Shown here: piece after piece, positions 17,292-25,543 of the stretch
Layout: the number at the start of each line of letters is the position of its first letter
Numbering within the stretch: the first letter of the stretch is position 1
Assembly (NCBI RefSeq): GCF_004801405.1
Contig: NZ_SSOB01000037.1
Coordinates: 21,921-85,920, forward strand
Source: Cohnella fermenti
GTDB taxonomy: Bacteria > Bacillota > Bacilli > Paenibacillales > Paenibacillaceae
Direction: 5' to 3'
Length of the DNA: 64,000 bases
Made by a program: the position numbers and the translations under genes
The notes under the pieces: model-generated
What the model was told of the DNA's origin: nothing
Databases searched by the model: none
The model's input: only the letters and a program-made list of their open reading frames with translations

Positions 17292-18458
17292 CTAGCTGAA
17301 GCAGCGCAGCGGATCGGCGGCGATCGCCGCGTAGTCGAGGCGCTCCGCGACATCGGAGTCGGCGAGCAATTCGCGCGCAAGAGCGCTGTACTCGCGCGCA
17401 TCGTCCTCCCGGCCCATCAGCAGCAGCAGCGCCGTCATCATCGTGTGCAGCCGGCCGCTGAGCGGGCTCAGCTCCGCCAGCTTGCGGAGCGAATTGAGCG
17501 CCATGTCGTACTTGTGCTGCTTGACATACAGACCCGCCACCGCTTCGAGCAGCTCCGCATAACCGAGCTCCAGCTCGGCCTGCCGCGGCGCCGCCCATAC
17601 GTATCCGCTTCCCGGCAAATAACCTTCGCCGTACAGCCGAATCGCCTTGAGCGCATGCGACAGCGAGCCGGTCCGCTTGAACTGCCGCAGCTCCTCTTCG
17701 TAAGCCTCGACGTCGCTGTACGAGACCGGCAGGTGCGCGGCGTAGCTTCCTCCGTCCGTCTTCGACTGGACGAGCGGGTCCGCCAGCCCGGCGGCTTCGA
17801 GGTCCTTGCGCAACTGATACACTGTCGTGTGCAGCGTAACCTGCGCCCGCTCGGGATTTCGGCCGTACCAGATATCTTCCAGCAGCCGGGCTTTGCCGAC
17901 CGGCTTTCCGTGAGATTGATGCAAATACGCCAGCAGCTCTCTGGACTTGGAATTGCGGAATCGGACCGGCTCCCGGCCGGGAGTCAGCACCGTAAACGGA
18001 CCGAAGCCGTGAACCGCGAGCCCGCGGTCGTCCGCGCCTTCGCTCCCGTCTTCGCTGCCGCCATCCTCTTGCTTGCCGCCGTAGGAGCGTCCGCTGCGCT
18101 TGCTCCACCGCTCGAGAATCCGCGCCAGATCGCCGACGGCGAACGGCTTGAGCAAATAATCCAGCGCTTCGACCTCGAACGCGTCCTTGGCGAACTGCTC
18201 GTGGGCGGTCAGGAAAGCGATCTGGATCTCCGGGCGGCATTGGCGAAGTCGGCGGCCAAGCTCCAGACCGTGTATTTTCGGCATTTCCATATCCAGCAAA
18301 GCGAGATCGATCCGCCCTTCCTCGGCAAGCGCAAAATCCAGGCACGCCGTCGCGCGATCGAACAAGCCGGCGACCTCCACATTACCGAACGATTCCAACA
18401 GCTTGCCGAGCCGGTGAAGAGCGGGCTGCTCGTCGTCAACCGCGATCACTCGAATCAT
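17292..18458 (-). CDS. Response regulator with winged-helix and BTAD domains (SARP-like)
   Basis: A 388-residue transcription regulator. The receiver domain covers residues about 1-125 with VIAVDDEQPAL, the phosphorylated Asp in LALLDMEMPKIHG, and the lysine in YLLKPF. A DNA-binding winged helix lies at about 150-235 (SRELLAYLHQSHGKPV, TLHTTVYQLRKDLEAAG). The C-terminal 140 residues are a TPR-like bacterial transcriptional activation domain. The start at 18458 overlaps the kinase gene by 23 bases, so kinase and regulator are a translationally coupled pair. Longer upstream frames to 18665 lie inside the kinase and are discarded. Likely targets are nearby, perhaps the GNAT/exporter group, but no operator was identified. 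Confidence 0.9.
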   Translation of the reverse strand: MIRVIAVDDEQPALHRLGKLLESFGNVEVAGLFDRATACLDFALAEEGRIDLALLDMEMPKIHGLELGRRLRQCRPEIQIAFLTAHEQFAKDAFEVEALDYLLKPFAVGDLARILERWSKRSGRSYGGKQEDGGSEDGSEGADDRGLAVHGFGPFTVLTPGREPVRFRNSKSRELLAYLHQSHGKPVGKARLLEDIWYGRNPERAQVTLHTTVYQLRKDLEAAGLADPLVQSKTDGGSYAAHLPVSYSDVEAYEEELRQFKRTGSLSHALKAIRLYGEGYLPGSGYVWAAPRQAELELGYAELLEAVAGLYVKQHKYDMALNSLRKLAELSPLSGRLHTMMTALLLLMGREDDAREYSALARELLADSDVAERLDYAAIAADPLRCFS

Positions 18459-21400
18459 CGTCTTCCCTCCGTTCCCCGACTTTGGCCGCGTCCGGTATTC
18501 GCAGCGTGATTTTGGCTCCGCCGGCGCTTCCCGTCCCGATCTCCGGCTCGGTTCCGAACAGGCGCAGCATCCGCTCGCGAATGTTGCGCAGCCCGACGCC
18601 CGCCCCGCCTTCCGAATATCTCGCCAACTGCTTGACGACCGATTCGGGTATGCCCGGCCCGTCATCCTCGACGCTGACGATCGTCATCCCGGCAGCCGCG
18701 GCCACCGTCAGTACAACCGTTCCCCCGTCTTCGCTCCGGGTAATCCCGTGCCGCACCGCATTCTCGACGAGCGGCTGCAGCGTCAGCGGAGGAAGCAAGC
18801 ATTCCGTCCCCTCCTCCACCTCGTACCGGACGCGCAGGCGATCGCCGAATCGCGCCTGTTCCAACTGCAGATAAGCCTCGGCCAGTTCCAGCTCCTTGCG
18901 CAGCGGCACCAGTCTGTCCTTGTTGCGAAAGTCGAAGCTGCCCCGCAAATAGCGGCTCAAGTGCAGCAGCAAGTCGTGTGTCGTCTGCGGCCGCTCAAGC
19001 GAAAAGGACAAAATCGTGTTCAGCGCATTGTACAAAAAATGCGGCTTAATCTGCGCCTGAAGGAACGCGAGCTCGGAGCGCACGGCTTCCTCGGCGGACC
19101 GTCTCATCTCCAGCAACGTACGCGTTCGGGCCCGCAATTCGTAGGCTTCGAACGGCTTGGTCAAATAATCGTTCGCCCCGGCCTCGAAGCCGAGCATGAC
19201 GTCCGCCTGATCGCCGCGCACCGTCGTGAGCAGAACGGGCAGCTCGCTGAGCGGGTACGCGCGGCGGATTTGGCGGCATGTCTCGTACCCTGTCCGGCCG
19301 GGCATCATCACGTCCAGAATGATAAGCCCGATCGCGCGGCCTTCTCTTTCCAGCGTCTGCAGCGCCTCGTCCCCGCTGGCGGCGGTCACGATGCCGTACG
19401 GCTCGTCCGCGAGCACCGCTTCCAGCACGCGCAGGTTCACCGGATCGTCGTCGACGGCCAGAATGAGCGGCTGACGCGGCTCGCGGTGCGAACCGCTCCG
19501 TCCTTGTCCGGTCGCCGTGCCCGGGCGGTCTGCGGCAGCTTCCGCGCGATAGGCGGCCAGCGACGCCGTGGCGCGGGCTTCCCTCTCTTCGTCGTAGGGC
19601 TGTGGCTTGCCGGCGGCGATCGGCAGGCTGACGGTGAAGGCGGAGCCTTGACCGGGAACCGAAGCGACGGCGATCCGTCCGCCATGCAGCTCCGCCAGCT
19701 TCCTGGCGATGCCGAGGCCAAGCCCCGCTCCGCCGTACTCGCGCGCGACGGACGTCCCGACCTGCTCGAACGATTGGAAGATCGTCTCCAGCTTATTTTC
19801 CTCGATGCCGATGCCGGTGTCGGCCACCGTCAGATGAACCATTTCGCCGTCCGCCCGCGCGGATACCGTCACTTCGCCTTGCTGCGTGAACTTGACCGCA
19901 TTGCCGATCAGATTGTAGGCGATCTGGAGCAGCCGGCTTTCGTCGGCATAGACGGGCGGCAGCCGCTCGGGCCATTGCAGGCGCAGGGCGACCGGCTTGG
20001 TCCCGATATAGTGGCGGAACACTTCCTCCTGCGCTGCGATAACCGAACGAAGATCGACGGACGAGCGCTCGAGCTGGATGGCGTTGTTCTTCAGGCGCGA
20101 CCAGTCGAGGATGTCGTTGATAAGGTTGGACATGCGCCGCGCTACGGAGACGACCAGCTCGAGCCGCTCCCGCTGACGGTCGCTGACCGGGTCATCCTTG
20201 CCTTCCGCCAGCGATTGCACCAGATTCAACATGCCGTGCAGCGGCGTCTTGAGCTCGTGCGAGGTATTCGCGAGAAATTCGTCCTTCATCCGATTAGAGG
20301 CGATCAGTTGCTCCGACATCGTGCCGATGACGCGATAAGCGCTCGTGAATCTGCGGGCCAGCTCCATCGCTTCAATGAAGACGAGCAGGATGAGGCCGTA
20401 CGGCACCAGTTGAACGTCGCCCCCCGCCGTCCACCCGTTGCTGTATAAAATATCATGCAGCGCCGCGCCACCAAACAGCAGCCATCCCGTCAGTTGCGGC
20501 AGCGCTCCGTCCCTTCCGCGGACGTGCGCTTTGCCGAAGCCGAAGACAATGTAGGCAAGGCTCGCGAGGGAGACGAGCTTGTACGAGTCGATCAGCCGCG
20601 TATACGTTTCCGCCGGCAGCAGCAGCACGCCGGCCATATAGGCGCCGCCGATCCAGGCCAACGGCAGGATGACGGCGGAGCGGTATTCCCGCGGATACAG
20701 CTCCCGCACGAATAGCAGCGCCGCCGTAATGCCCCCGTAATAAGTCAAATATTCCAAGGCGATCAACAACCGGATATCGGTATGCGGAAACAGCTGCACG
20801 ATATACATGTCGCCGACCGCGCCGAAGCGGACCGCACCGAGAATGCAGCATACGCCAAAATAGAGATTGGACCGCTCGGAGCGTCGCATGACGTATAATG
20901 CCATCTGGTACAGACCGAGCAGCGCGCATCCGCCGAACACGGCCAGTTCCGCAATCGCCGTCCGCAGCCGGCTCGCCGCCATATCGCGCTCCGTTCCGAG
21001 CGTCATGCTGTACCAGATGCCGCCGTGCGGGTACAGCTCGTTCGCGATCTGGACGACGATCTCGAACGAGGCGCCGGGCGGCGCGAAGGTCGCCGTCTGC
21101 GGCTTGTAAGCGGCCCGGACCGCGGTGCGGTCCGCGGCGACGAAGCCGGTCTCGGCGATAACCCGACCGTCGACGAAAATGCGATAAGCCGGGGCGATCG
21201 CCGGTATGCGCAGCGCCAGCGTTCCCGGATTGCCCTGCGTCACGACGGTGAGGCGGTAGGCGGCATACCCTTTGCCGGGCAATCCCGCTTCCCGCCACTC
21301 TCCGGGCACTTTAACATCAAGCGGGCGCAGCTTCGCCCGCTCCGCCTCCGCGCCGGTCGCCGGCAGCCCGTTCCAGTAGAGCGCCCATTGGCCGTTCAGG

Positions 21401-21579
21401 GGAATGGAGCCATCTTGGGCGAGGCTCCACTGCCGCAGGTCGAGCACGCCGTCCACAGCGCGTGGTTTGCCGCCCGAATGGAGGACCCAGGCGGCAGCCG
21501 CGCCCAGCAGAACAATCAGCGTCGCCAAAGCGGCCGCAAGCCGCAGCGGCCGGCGCGGCCGCTTCGAGGGTAGGGTCAT
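18436..21579 (-). CDS. Hybrid 7TMR-DISM histidine kinase with two kinase modules
   Basis: A 1047-residue membrane sensor. In order: an N-terminal membrane helix (residues about 13-33); an extracytoplasmic 7TMR-DISM sensing domain to about 190; a seven-helix membrane domain to about 410; HisKA with FLANTSHELKTPLHGML (near 450); and HATPase_c with NLIGNAVKFTQQGEV and GGAGLGLGIARKLAELHG. A receiver follows (LILAVDDDPVN, LIILDVMMPGRTG, YLTKPFEAYEL). The C-terminus is a second, LytS-like module with LQAQIKPHFLYNALNTIL and an HATPase with GVGLRNIRERML. It probably phosphorylates the BTAD regulator just downstream. GGAG lies five bases before the ATG. Two kinase cores of different classes in one chain is notable but known in this family. 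Confidence 0.92.
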   Translation of the reverse strand: MTLPSKRPRRPLRLAAALATLIVLLGAAAAWVLHSGGKPRAVDGVLDLRQWSLAQDGSIPLNGQWALYWNGLPATGAEAERAKLRPLDVKVPGEWREAGLPGKGYAAYRLTVVTQGNPGTLALRIPAIAPAYRIFVDGRVIAETGFVAADRTAVRAAYKPQTATFAPPGASFEIVVQIANELYPHGGIWYSMTLGTERDMAASRLRTAIAELAVFGGCALLGLYQMALYVMRRSERSNLYFGVCCILGAVRFGAVGDMYIVQLFPHTDIRLLIALEYLTYYGGITAALLFVRELYPREYRSAVILPLAWIGGAYMAGVLLLPAETYTRLIDSYKLVSLASLAYIVFGFGKAHVRGRDGALPQLTGWLLFGGAALHDILYSNGWTAGGDVQLVPYGLILLVFIEAMELARRFTSAYRVIGTMSEQLIASNRMKDEFLANTSHELKTPLHGMLNLVQSLAEGKDDPVSDRQRERLELVVSVARRMSNLINDILDWSRLKNNAIQLERSSVDLRSVIAAQEEVFRHYIGTKPVALRLQWPERLPPVYADESRLLQIAYNLIGNAVKFTQQGEVTVSARADGEMVHLTVADTGIGIEENKLETIFQSFEQVGTSVAREYGGAGLGLGIARKLAELHGGRIAVASVPGQGSAFTVSLPIAAGKPQPYDEEREARATASLAAYRAEAAADRPGTATGQGRSGSHREPRQPLILAVDDDPVNLRVLEAVLADEPYGIVTAASGDEALQTLEREGRAIGLIILDVMMPGRTGYETCRQIRRAYPLSELPVLLTTVRGDQADVMLGFEAGANDYLTKPFEAYELRARTRTLLEMRRSAEEAVRSELAFLQAQIKPHFLYNALNTILSFSLERPQTTHDLLLHLSRYLRGSFDFRNKDRLVPLRKELELAEAYLQLEQARFGDRLRVRYEVEEGTECLLPPLTLQPLVENAVRHGITRSEDGGTVVLTVAAAAGMTIVSVEDDGPGIPESVVKQLARYSEGGAGVGLRNIRERMLRLFGTEPEIGTGSAGGAKITLRIPDAAKVGERREDDDSSDRG

Positions 21580-21618
21580 GGATGCTCCAGCACGCCTTCC
21601 GGTAAGATTGTGACTCTC

Positions 21619-21627
21619 ATTCTAGCA
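21619..21627 (-). promoter_or_regulatory. Possible extended -10 for the kinase-regulator operon
   Basis: On the minus strand TGCTAGAAT (extended -10) lies about 40 bases before the kinase start. No good -35 is seen. The rest of the gap 21580-21792 shows no gene. Confidence 0.4.
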
Positions 21628-21792
21628 TATTTCGCCCCGTTGCGGACCGCCGCCCATCGGACCGCAATCAGCCGGGCCATGCTAAGCTACTTCGCCGCGA
21701 CGAACAGCCGGACGGGCGCAAACAGCACGCACAGCGATTGAAATGCGATCGGCAGCCATCGCGTTTTCGCCGGCTCATCCGTCGCTCTCCTG

Positions 21793-22299
21793 TCATGCAT
21801 ATCGGCGGCAAAAAGCGGCAAAGTCGGCATACGGCAGCGCATAGACGTTCACCGTGCCATAGTCGGTTTCCCGGGTTCCGGCCAGCTTCGCCAGCTTGCC
21901 GTACAGCCGGTTCGTATAAACGTTGTCCGCCGCTGTCGGAATGCGCACTTCCGCCGTGTCCGGATTCGCCTCCGCAATCTGCTCCGCGAGCGCCTGCAGG
22001 CCGCGGAAGAACGTCCGGTTCCCCCGGTAGCGCTCCGTGAAGAAGCTGTTGCCGAGCACCGCAATCTCCTTGCGCCCGAATCCTTCCTCCGCCAGTCCGA
22101 GCACAAAGCTGCCGATTCCGATCACCTCGTCCGCTTCATTCGTCAGCAGGCCGCCGCGCCCTTGCCTCATCGTATCGCGGACATCCTTCAGGGCGAACGC
22201 GACCGGATAGCCGGGTACGATGCTCGTTCGATGCGTGATATAGAACTCGGTGTATCTGCTCCACTGGCTCGTCGTCTCGCACACCTCGATCCGTACCAC
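21793..22299 (-). CDS. GNAT-like acetyltransferase
   Basis: A 168-residue soluble protein with the layout of a Gcn5-related N-acetyltransferase. The central strand VIGIGSFVLGLAEEG is followed by KEIAVLGNSFFTERYRGN, a helix FFRGLQALAEQI, and a late strand with DNVYTNRLYGKLAKLAGTRE, typical of the acetyl-CoA-binding end of the fold. The substrate is unknown. The start is a GTG at 22299 with GGAGGAGGAGGG about five bases upstream. It is divergent from the tiny gene at 22408 and close to a sensor kinase and an ABC exporter gene. Confidence 0.6.
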   Translation of the reverse strand: MVRIEVCETTSQWSRYTEFYITHRTSIVPGYPVAFALKDVRDTMRQGRGGLLTNEADEVIGIGSFVLGLAEEGFGRKEIAVLGNSFFTERYRGNRTFFRGLQALAEQIAEANPDTAEVRIPTAADNVYTNRLYGKLAKLAGTRETDYGTVNVYALPYADFAAFCRRYA

Positions 22300-22346
22300 T
22301 TTCCCTCCTCCTCCATCTTTATTGTAGAAATATTTTCAATATATTC

Positions 22347-22375
22347 TTGTATTTAACATCTATTTCGATTATATT
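22347..22375 (+). promoter_or_regulatory. Promoter of the 26-codon gene
   Basis: TTGTAT (22347-22352) and TATATT (22370-22375) are 17 bases apart in an AT-rich island between two GC-rich genes. Transcription would begin near 22382, about 26 bases before the ATG at 22408. Confidence 0.6.
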
Positions 22376-22407
22376 TATCGTACATTCGACAAAGGAGATG
22401 AATCCAC

Positions 22408-22488
22408 ATGGGACAATCCGGTGTCAACGCGCCTCCGATGGAAGCTCCGCCGCGCGATTCGGGCAGCAACGACAATTCCAAGCAATAA
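22408..22488 (+). CDS. 26-residue micro-protein of unknown function
   Basis: A short gene with a complete set of signals: promoter at 22347-22375, AAAGGAG at 22391-22397 ten bases before the ATG, TAA at 22486-22488, and an 8-bp GC hairpin 13 bases later. The product starts MGQSGVNAPPMEAPP and ends SGSNDNSKQ. It is rich in Pro, Asn, Ser and Gly, has no hydrophobic segment and no Cys, so it is neither a membrane peptide nor a lanthipeptide. It sits between two GNAT-like genes and beside an exporter gene. An exported signal or a modified peptide precursor is possible; a small spore or cytosolic peptide is equally possible. I recognise no family. Confidence 0.6.
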   Translation: MGQSGVNAPPMEAPPRDSGSNDNSKQ

Positions 22489-22500
22489 GCTTGGATCGGG

Positions 22501-22520
22501 GACCGGCAGCGATGCCGGTC
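22501..22520. terminator. Bidirectional terminator-like hairpin
   Basis: GACCGGCA and TGCCGGTC form a perfect 8-bp stem around a GCGA tetraloop. It lies between the stop of the tiny plus-strand gene and the stop of the convergent GNAT-like gene at 22525. A TTCGTCATTT stretch follows on the plus strand. Confidence 0.7.
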
Positions 22521-22524
22521 TTCG

Positions 22525-23028
22525 TCATTTCGCGCAGCCGACGAAGGCTCGCAGACGGGCCGTGGTCGTCCAGTAGAAGTCCAGCGGGCCGCAGCGATGC
22601 TCTCTCGTATGGTCGAGGTCGGCGATTTTGCCGAACAGGTTGCGGAGACGTTCCTCGGGCGCGGCGTAAAAGCCGATCGCCTCCAGCAGCCGGGGCCATT
22701 CGAGCTCGCGCTCGACGAGCGCCGCGATCGCCCCGACCGGCTCCCTGCCGCTTCGCACGTTCTCGTCGAGATAGAGCAGATGAACCTCCATTCGCCCGCG
22801 ATCGGCATAATTGTCCTCGCCCGTGCCAAGCGCGCAGGCGATCGCTCCGCGCACGTTTCCAGCGCCGTCCATCGCGAGCAGCAAGCCGTCATCGCGCATG
22901 GCCGCATAGAGCGAGTGGACGATCGTGCTCCAGTTGTACGGGACACCGAGCTTGTCGGCATGCCGGCACAGAAACCGGACTCCCTCCTCCTGCAGCGGCT
23001 GCGTGTCGGCGACCCTCCAGTTCAGCAT
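22525..23028 (-). CDS. GNAT-like protein coupled to the ABC exporter gene
   Basis: A protein of about 167 residues with a GNAT-like pattern: LLLAMDGAGNVRGAIACALG as the central strands, MEVHLLYLDENVRSGREPVGA as the acetyl-CoA-binding loop region, and a C-terminal part with GPLDFYWTTTARL. The fold call is tentative because the C-terminus is unusual. The ATG at 23028 overlaps the exporter stop (TGATG); a GTG three bases earlier would give a GTGA overlap. GGGAGGG lies just upstream, inside the exporter gene. Exporter and this protein are therefore made together, which suggests a shared job such as modifying or releasing the exported molecule. Confidence 0.55.
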   Translation of the reverse strand: MLNWRVADTQPLQEEGVRFLCRHADKLGVPYNWSTIVHSLYAAMRDDGLLLAMDGAGNVRGAIACALGTGEDNYADRGRMEVHLLYLDENVRSGREPVGAIAALVERELEWPRLLEAIGFYAAPEERLRNLFGKIADLDHTREHRCGPLDFYWTTTARLRAFVGCAK

Positions 23029-25193
23029 CACGATTCCCTCCCCCGCATTCTTGATTCAAGCGAGCTTTCCAGCGTTTTCCGAATAGCCGGATACTGCTCC
23101 AGCAGCGGATGAAAATGATCGTACGACAGCGACAAGAGCAGGCAAGAAGTCGCTGTCACGACGGTCGCCGTTCTCGGGATATGCGCCATCAGCGCGATTT
23201 CTCCGAAATGATCGCCGTCCTCGAGCGTGGCGACCTTACGGCGGGAGCCGCCGGCAGCGGCAGCGGCGACGAAAACGTCCACTTTGCCCCTGGCGATCAA
23301 ATAAAACTTGTCCCCGCTGTCCCCCTGCTCGACCACCGTAGCGCCCGGGGCGAACGGCTCGGCGACGAACAGCGCAGCCAATCGCTCCAGCGCGGTCCGC
23401 TCGATGCCGCGGAAGAAAGGCAGCCTGCCGAGCCGCTCCGGCTCCACTTGTGCGCCGGCGCCTCCCGGTGTCAGCACGAAACCTTGCTGCTTATCCCACA
23501 TCCGGCGATACAAGCCGTCCTGCGCGAGCAGCTGCTCGTGCGTTCCTTGCTCGGCCAGCGTCCCCCGATCGAGCACAAGGATAAAATCGGACTGCGCCGC
23601 GTAAGCCAGCCGGTGCGTCACCGAGACAATCGGCCGCGACCTGCCGAGCGACAGGATGGTCTCGCTCACGGCGCGCTCCGTATCCGGATCGAGCGCCGAA
23701 GTCGCTTCGTCGAGGAACAGCACGCCCGGCTCGCGAACGAGCGCCCGGGCCAGCGCGATCCGCTGGCGCTGCCCGCCGGAGAGGTTGTCACCATAGTTGC
23801 GGACGATTGTAGCGTAGCCGTCGCGTAAACCGGCGATCGTCTCGTGCACGCCCGCCGCCCGCGCCGCCGCTTCGATCTCCGCGTCCGTCGCGTCCGGCTT
23901 GCCGACGGCGATATTGTCGCGGATCGTGCCGTGCAGCAGCACCGAATCCTGGAAGACGACCGCGGTCTGCCGCAGCAGCGAATCGTAGCGCACTTCGCGA
24001 ACATCGTGCCCGTCGTAGGCCACGCAGCCGTCCTGCGGGTCGGCGAAGCGGAGCAGCAGCTGCAGCACCGTGCTCTTGCCCGAGCCGCTCGGTCCGACGA
24101 TGGACGTGCAGCCCCGCAGCGGAATATCGACGGTGATTGACTTCAGTGCCGGCGTGCCCGGCTCGTAGGCGAACGTCACGGCGCGCAAGGACAGCAGCGA
24201 ACGAATCGGCGGCAGCTCGCGCTCCCCCTGTTCATCGACTTCGGGCTGCCAGTCGAGCGCCTGCCGCAGCCGCTCCAGGCTTGTGCGCGCCGTCAAATAA
24301 TAGGGCAGCGCCGCGGTTACTCCGAAGACCGATTGACCCGCCGTCGCGAATACCGAGTTGAACGCGATGAACTCGCCGATCGTCAGCCATCCGTCGAAAG
24401 TCAGCCAGCCGCCGTAAGCGAGAATAACCGCCGTCAAAATCGACATTGCCAAATACGGCAGACGCGTCATATTCGCGGCGACGAAATTCCGGCTCGCGCC
24501 GATGCGCGCCATCGTGCCGAGAACCTCCTCCACCCTCGCGAGCATACGGCCTCGTAAATTAAAGGCGCGGATTACCGGGAACGCTTTAATATTTTCGTCC
24601 AGCATGCCGTTGAATCGTTCGAGCTCCAGCAAATAGGAACCGTTTAAGGTCATCGAGCGTTTTTTGAGCAGCCGGTAAGGCAGGAACAGGACAAGCGCCC
24701 CGACCAGCGCCGCGAGCGTCAGTCTCCATTCCATCGTCAGCAGAATAGACAGGCCGATCAGTGCGCCCGCCGCCGACAGGAACAGACCTCTGAACGTTTG
24801 CAGGACGGCGGCTTGCAGCGCGGGAATGTCGTCGGAATAGCGGGCAAGCAAATCGCCGATGCCGAATCGGTCGTAGAAGCGCTTCGATTGCAGTTGCATA
24901 TGCTTGAACAGGCGCAGCCGGTAATCGAGCAGAAGGCGCGTGCCGAGCCGGGCGCCCGCATAGTCGCCGGCCAGACCGGCCGCGACGTTAAGCGTCCCGA
25001 GCAGGATGAGCGCGCCGACGATAATGGCGAGCGCTTCGCCGCTTCGCGGCAACAGCGCCCGGTCGAGCAAATATTGAAAGCTGAGAGAGGTCAGGTAGCT
25101 GAACAGGAGATCGCACAAGCCGGCGGCCATCAAGAGCGAGACGAACAGAGGAGACGAGCGCGCGGCGGCGGCGATGATTTTCCATAGTCCCAT
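23028..25193 (-). CDS. ABC exporter (permease-ATPase fusion) with C-terminal cyclic-nucleotide-binding-like domain
   Basis: A 721-residue half transporter. Residues about 1-310 are a six-helix ABC export membrane domain. The ATPase has Walker A SIVGPSGSGKST, Q-loop VVFQDSVLL, signature NLSGGQRQRIALA, Walker B GVLFLDEATSALD and the switch His in SVTHRLAY. After residue about 590 a Crp-type cNMP-binding fold follows (FFRGIERTALERLAALF, VVEQGDSGDKFYLIARGKVDVF, FGEIALMAHIPRTATVV). Its FGEIALM...R-T-A-T phosphate-binding cassette is complete, so nucleotide binding is plausible. There is no C39 peptidase domain. The start at 25193 has GAGGAG eight bases upstream. It forms an operon with the GNAT-like gene at 22525. 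The cargo is unknown; a small peptide or lipid are candidates. Confidence 0.85.
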   Translation of the reverse strand: MGLWKIIAAAARSSPLFVSLLMAAGLCDLLFSYLTSLSFQYLLDRALLPRSGEALAIIVGALILLGTLNVAAGLAGDYAGARLGTRLLLDYRLRLFKHMQLQSKRFYDRFGIGDLLARYSDDIPALQAAVLQTFRGLFLSAAGALIGLSILLTMEWRLTLAALVGALVLFLPYRLLKKRSMTLNGSYLLELERFNGMLDENIKAFPVIRAFNLRGRMLARVEEVLGTMARIGASRNFVAANMTRLPYLAMSILTAVILAYGGWLTFDGWLTIGEFIAFNSVFATAGQSVFGVTAALPYYLTARTSLERLRQALDWQPEVDEQGERELPPIRSLLSLRAVTFAYEPGTPALKSITVDIPLRGCTSIVGPSGSGKSTVLQLLLRFADPQDGCVAYDGHDVREVRYDSLLRQTAVVFQDSVLLHGTIRDNIAVGKPDATDAEIEAAARAAGVHETIAGLRDGYATIVRNYGDNLSGGQRQRIALARALVREPGVLFLDEATSALDPDTERAVSETILSLGRSRPIVSVTHRLAYAAQSDFILVLDRGTLAEQGTHEQLLAQDGLYRRMWDKQQGFVLTPGGAGAQVEPERLGRLPFFRGIERTALERLAALFVAEPFAPGATVVEQGDSGDKFYLIARGKVDVFVAAAAAGGSRRKVATLEDGDHFGEIALMAHIPRTATVVTATSCLLLSLSYDHFHPLLEQYPAIRKTLESSLESRMRGRES

Positions 25194-25543
25194 ACACCGG
25201 ACTCCTCTTTTTCTGCGATTTTTACCGCCGCATGCGGACGGTTTGACACTCATTGTACCGCTTTGAGCTGTGGATGAAACTGAAAAGAGAGCGCTTCATG
25301 TCAGGTTTGAGCGGCCATTTGCGGAAAATATCGGTGTTAGGGGGGAGGGAGCTTCGTGGAGAGGCGGGGGTTGTGGAGGGGAAGAGAGCGGGCGCGAAGC
25401 TGCGGCTCTCCGCTAAACCTGACAGCATTGGGGGGATTCCCCTCACCGACTCGGAAAGTCATTGCGCAAACCGCGACTAGAAATGGAACAAGATGGGAAC
25501 ACCTAATGGCTGGCGCAACCCAACAAGAACAGGAGAGATCCCG
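25194..25543. other. Intergenic region between divergent exporter and Ycf48-like genes
   Basis: No gene is seen. A TACAAT on the minus strand (plus 25252-25257) may be the -10 of the exporter operon, with no clear -35. A stretch with AACCTGACAGCATTG (25414-25428) closely resembles the outer end of the IS4-type remnant at about 15207-15221 (AACCTGACAACATTG), and in both cases a G-rich run follows. It could be a solitary IS end or a chance match. Confidence 0.35.
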
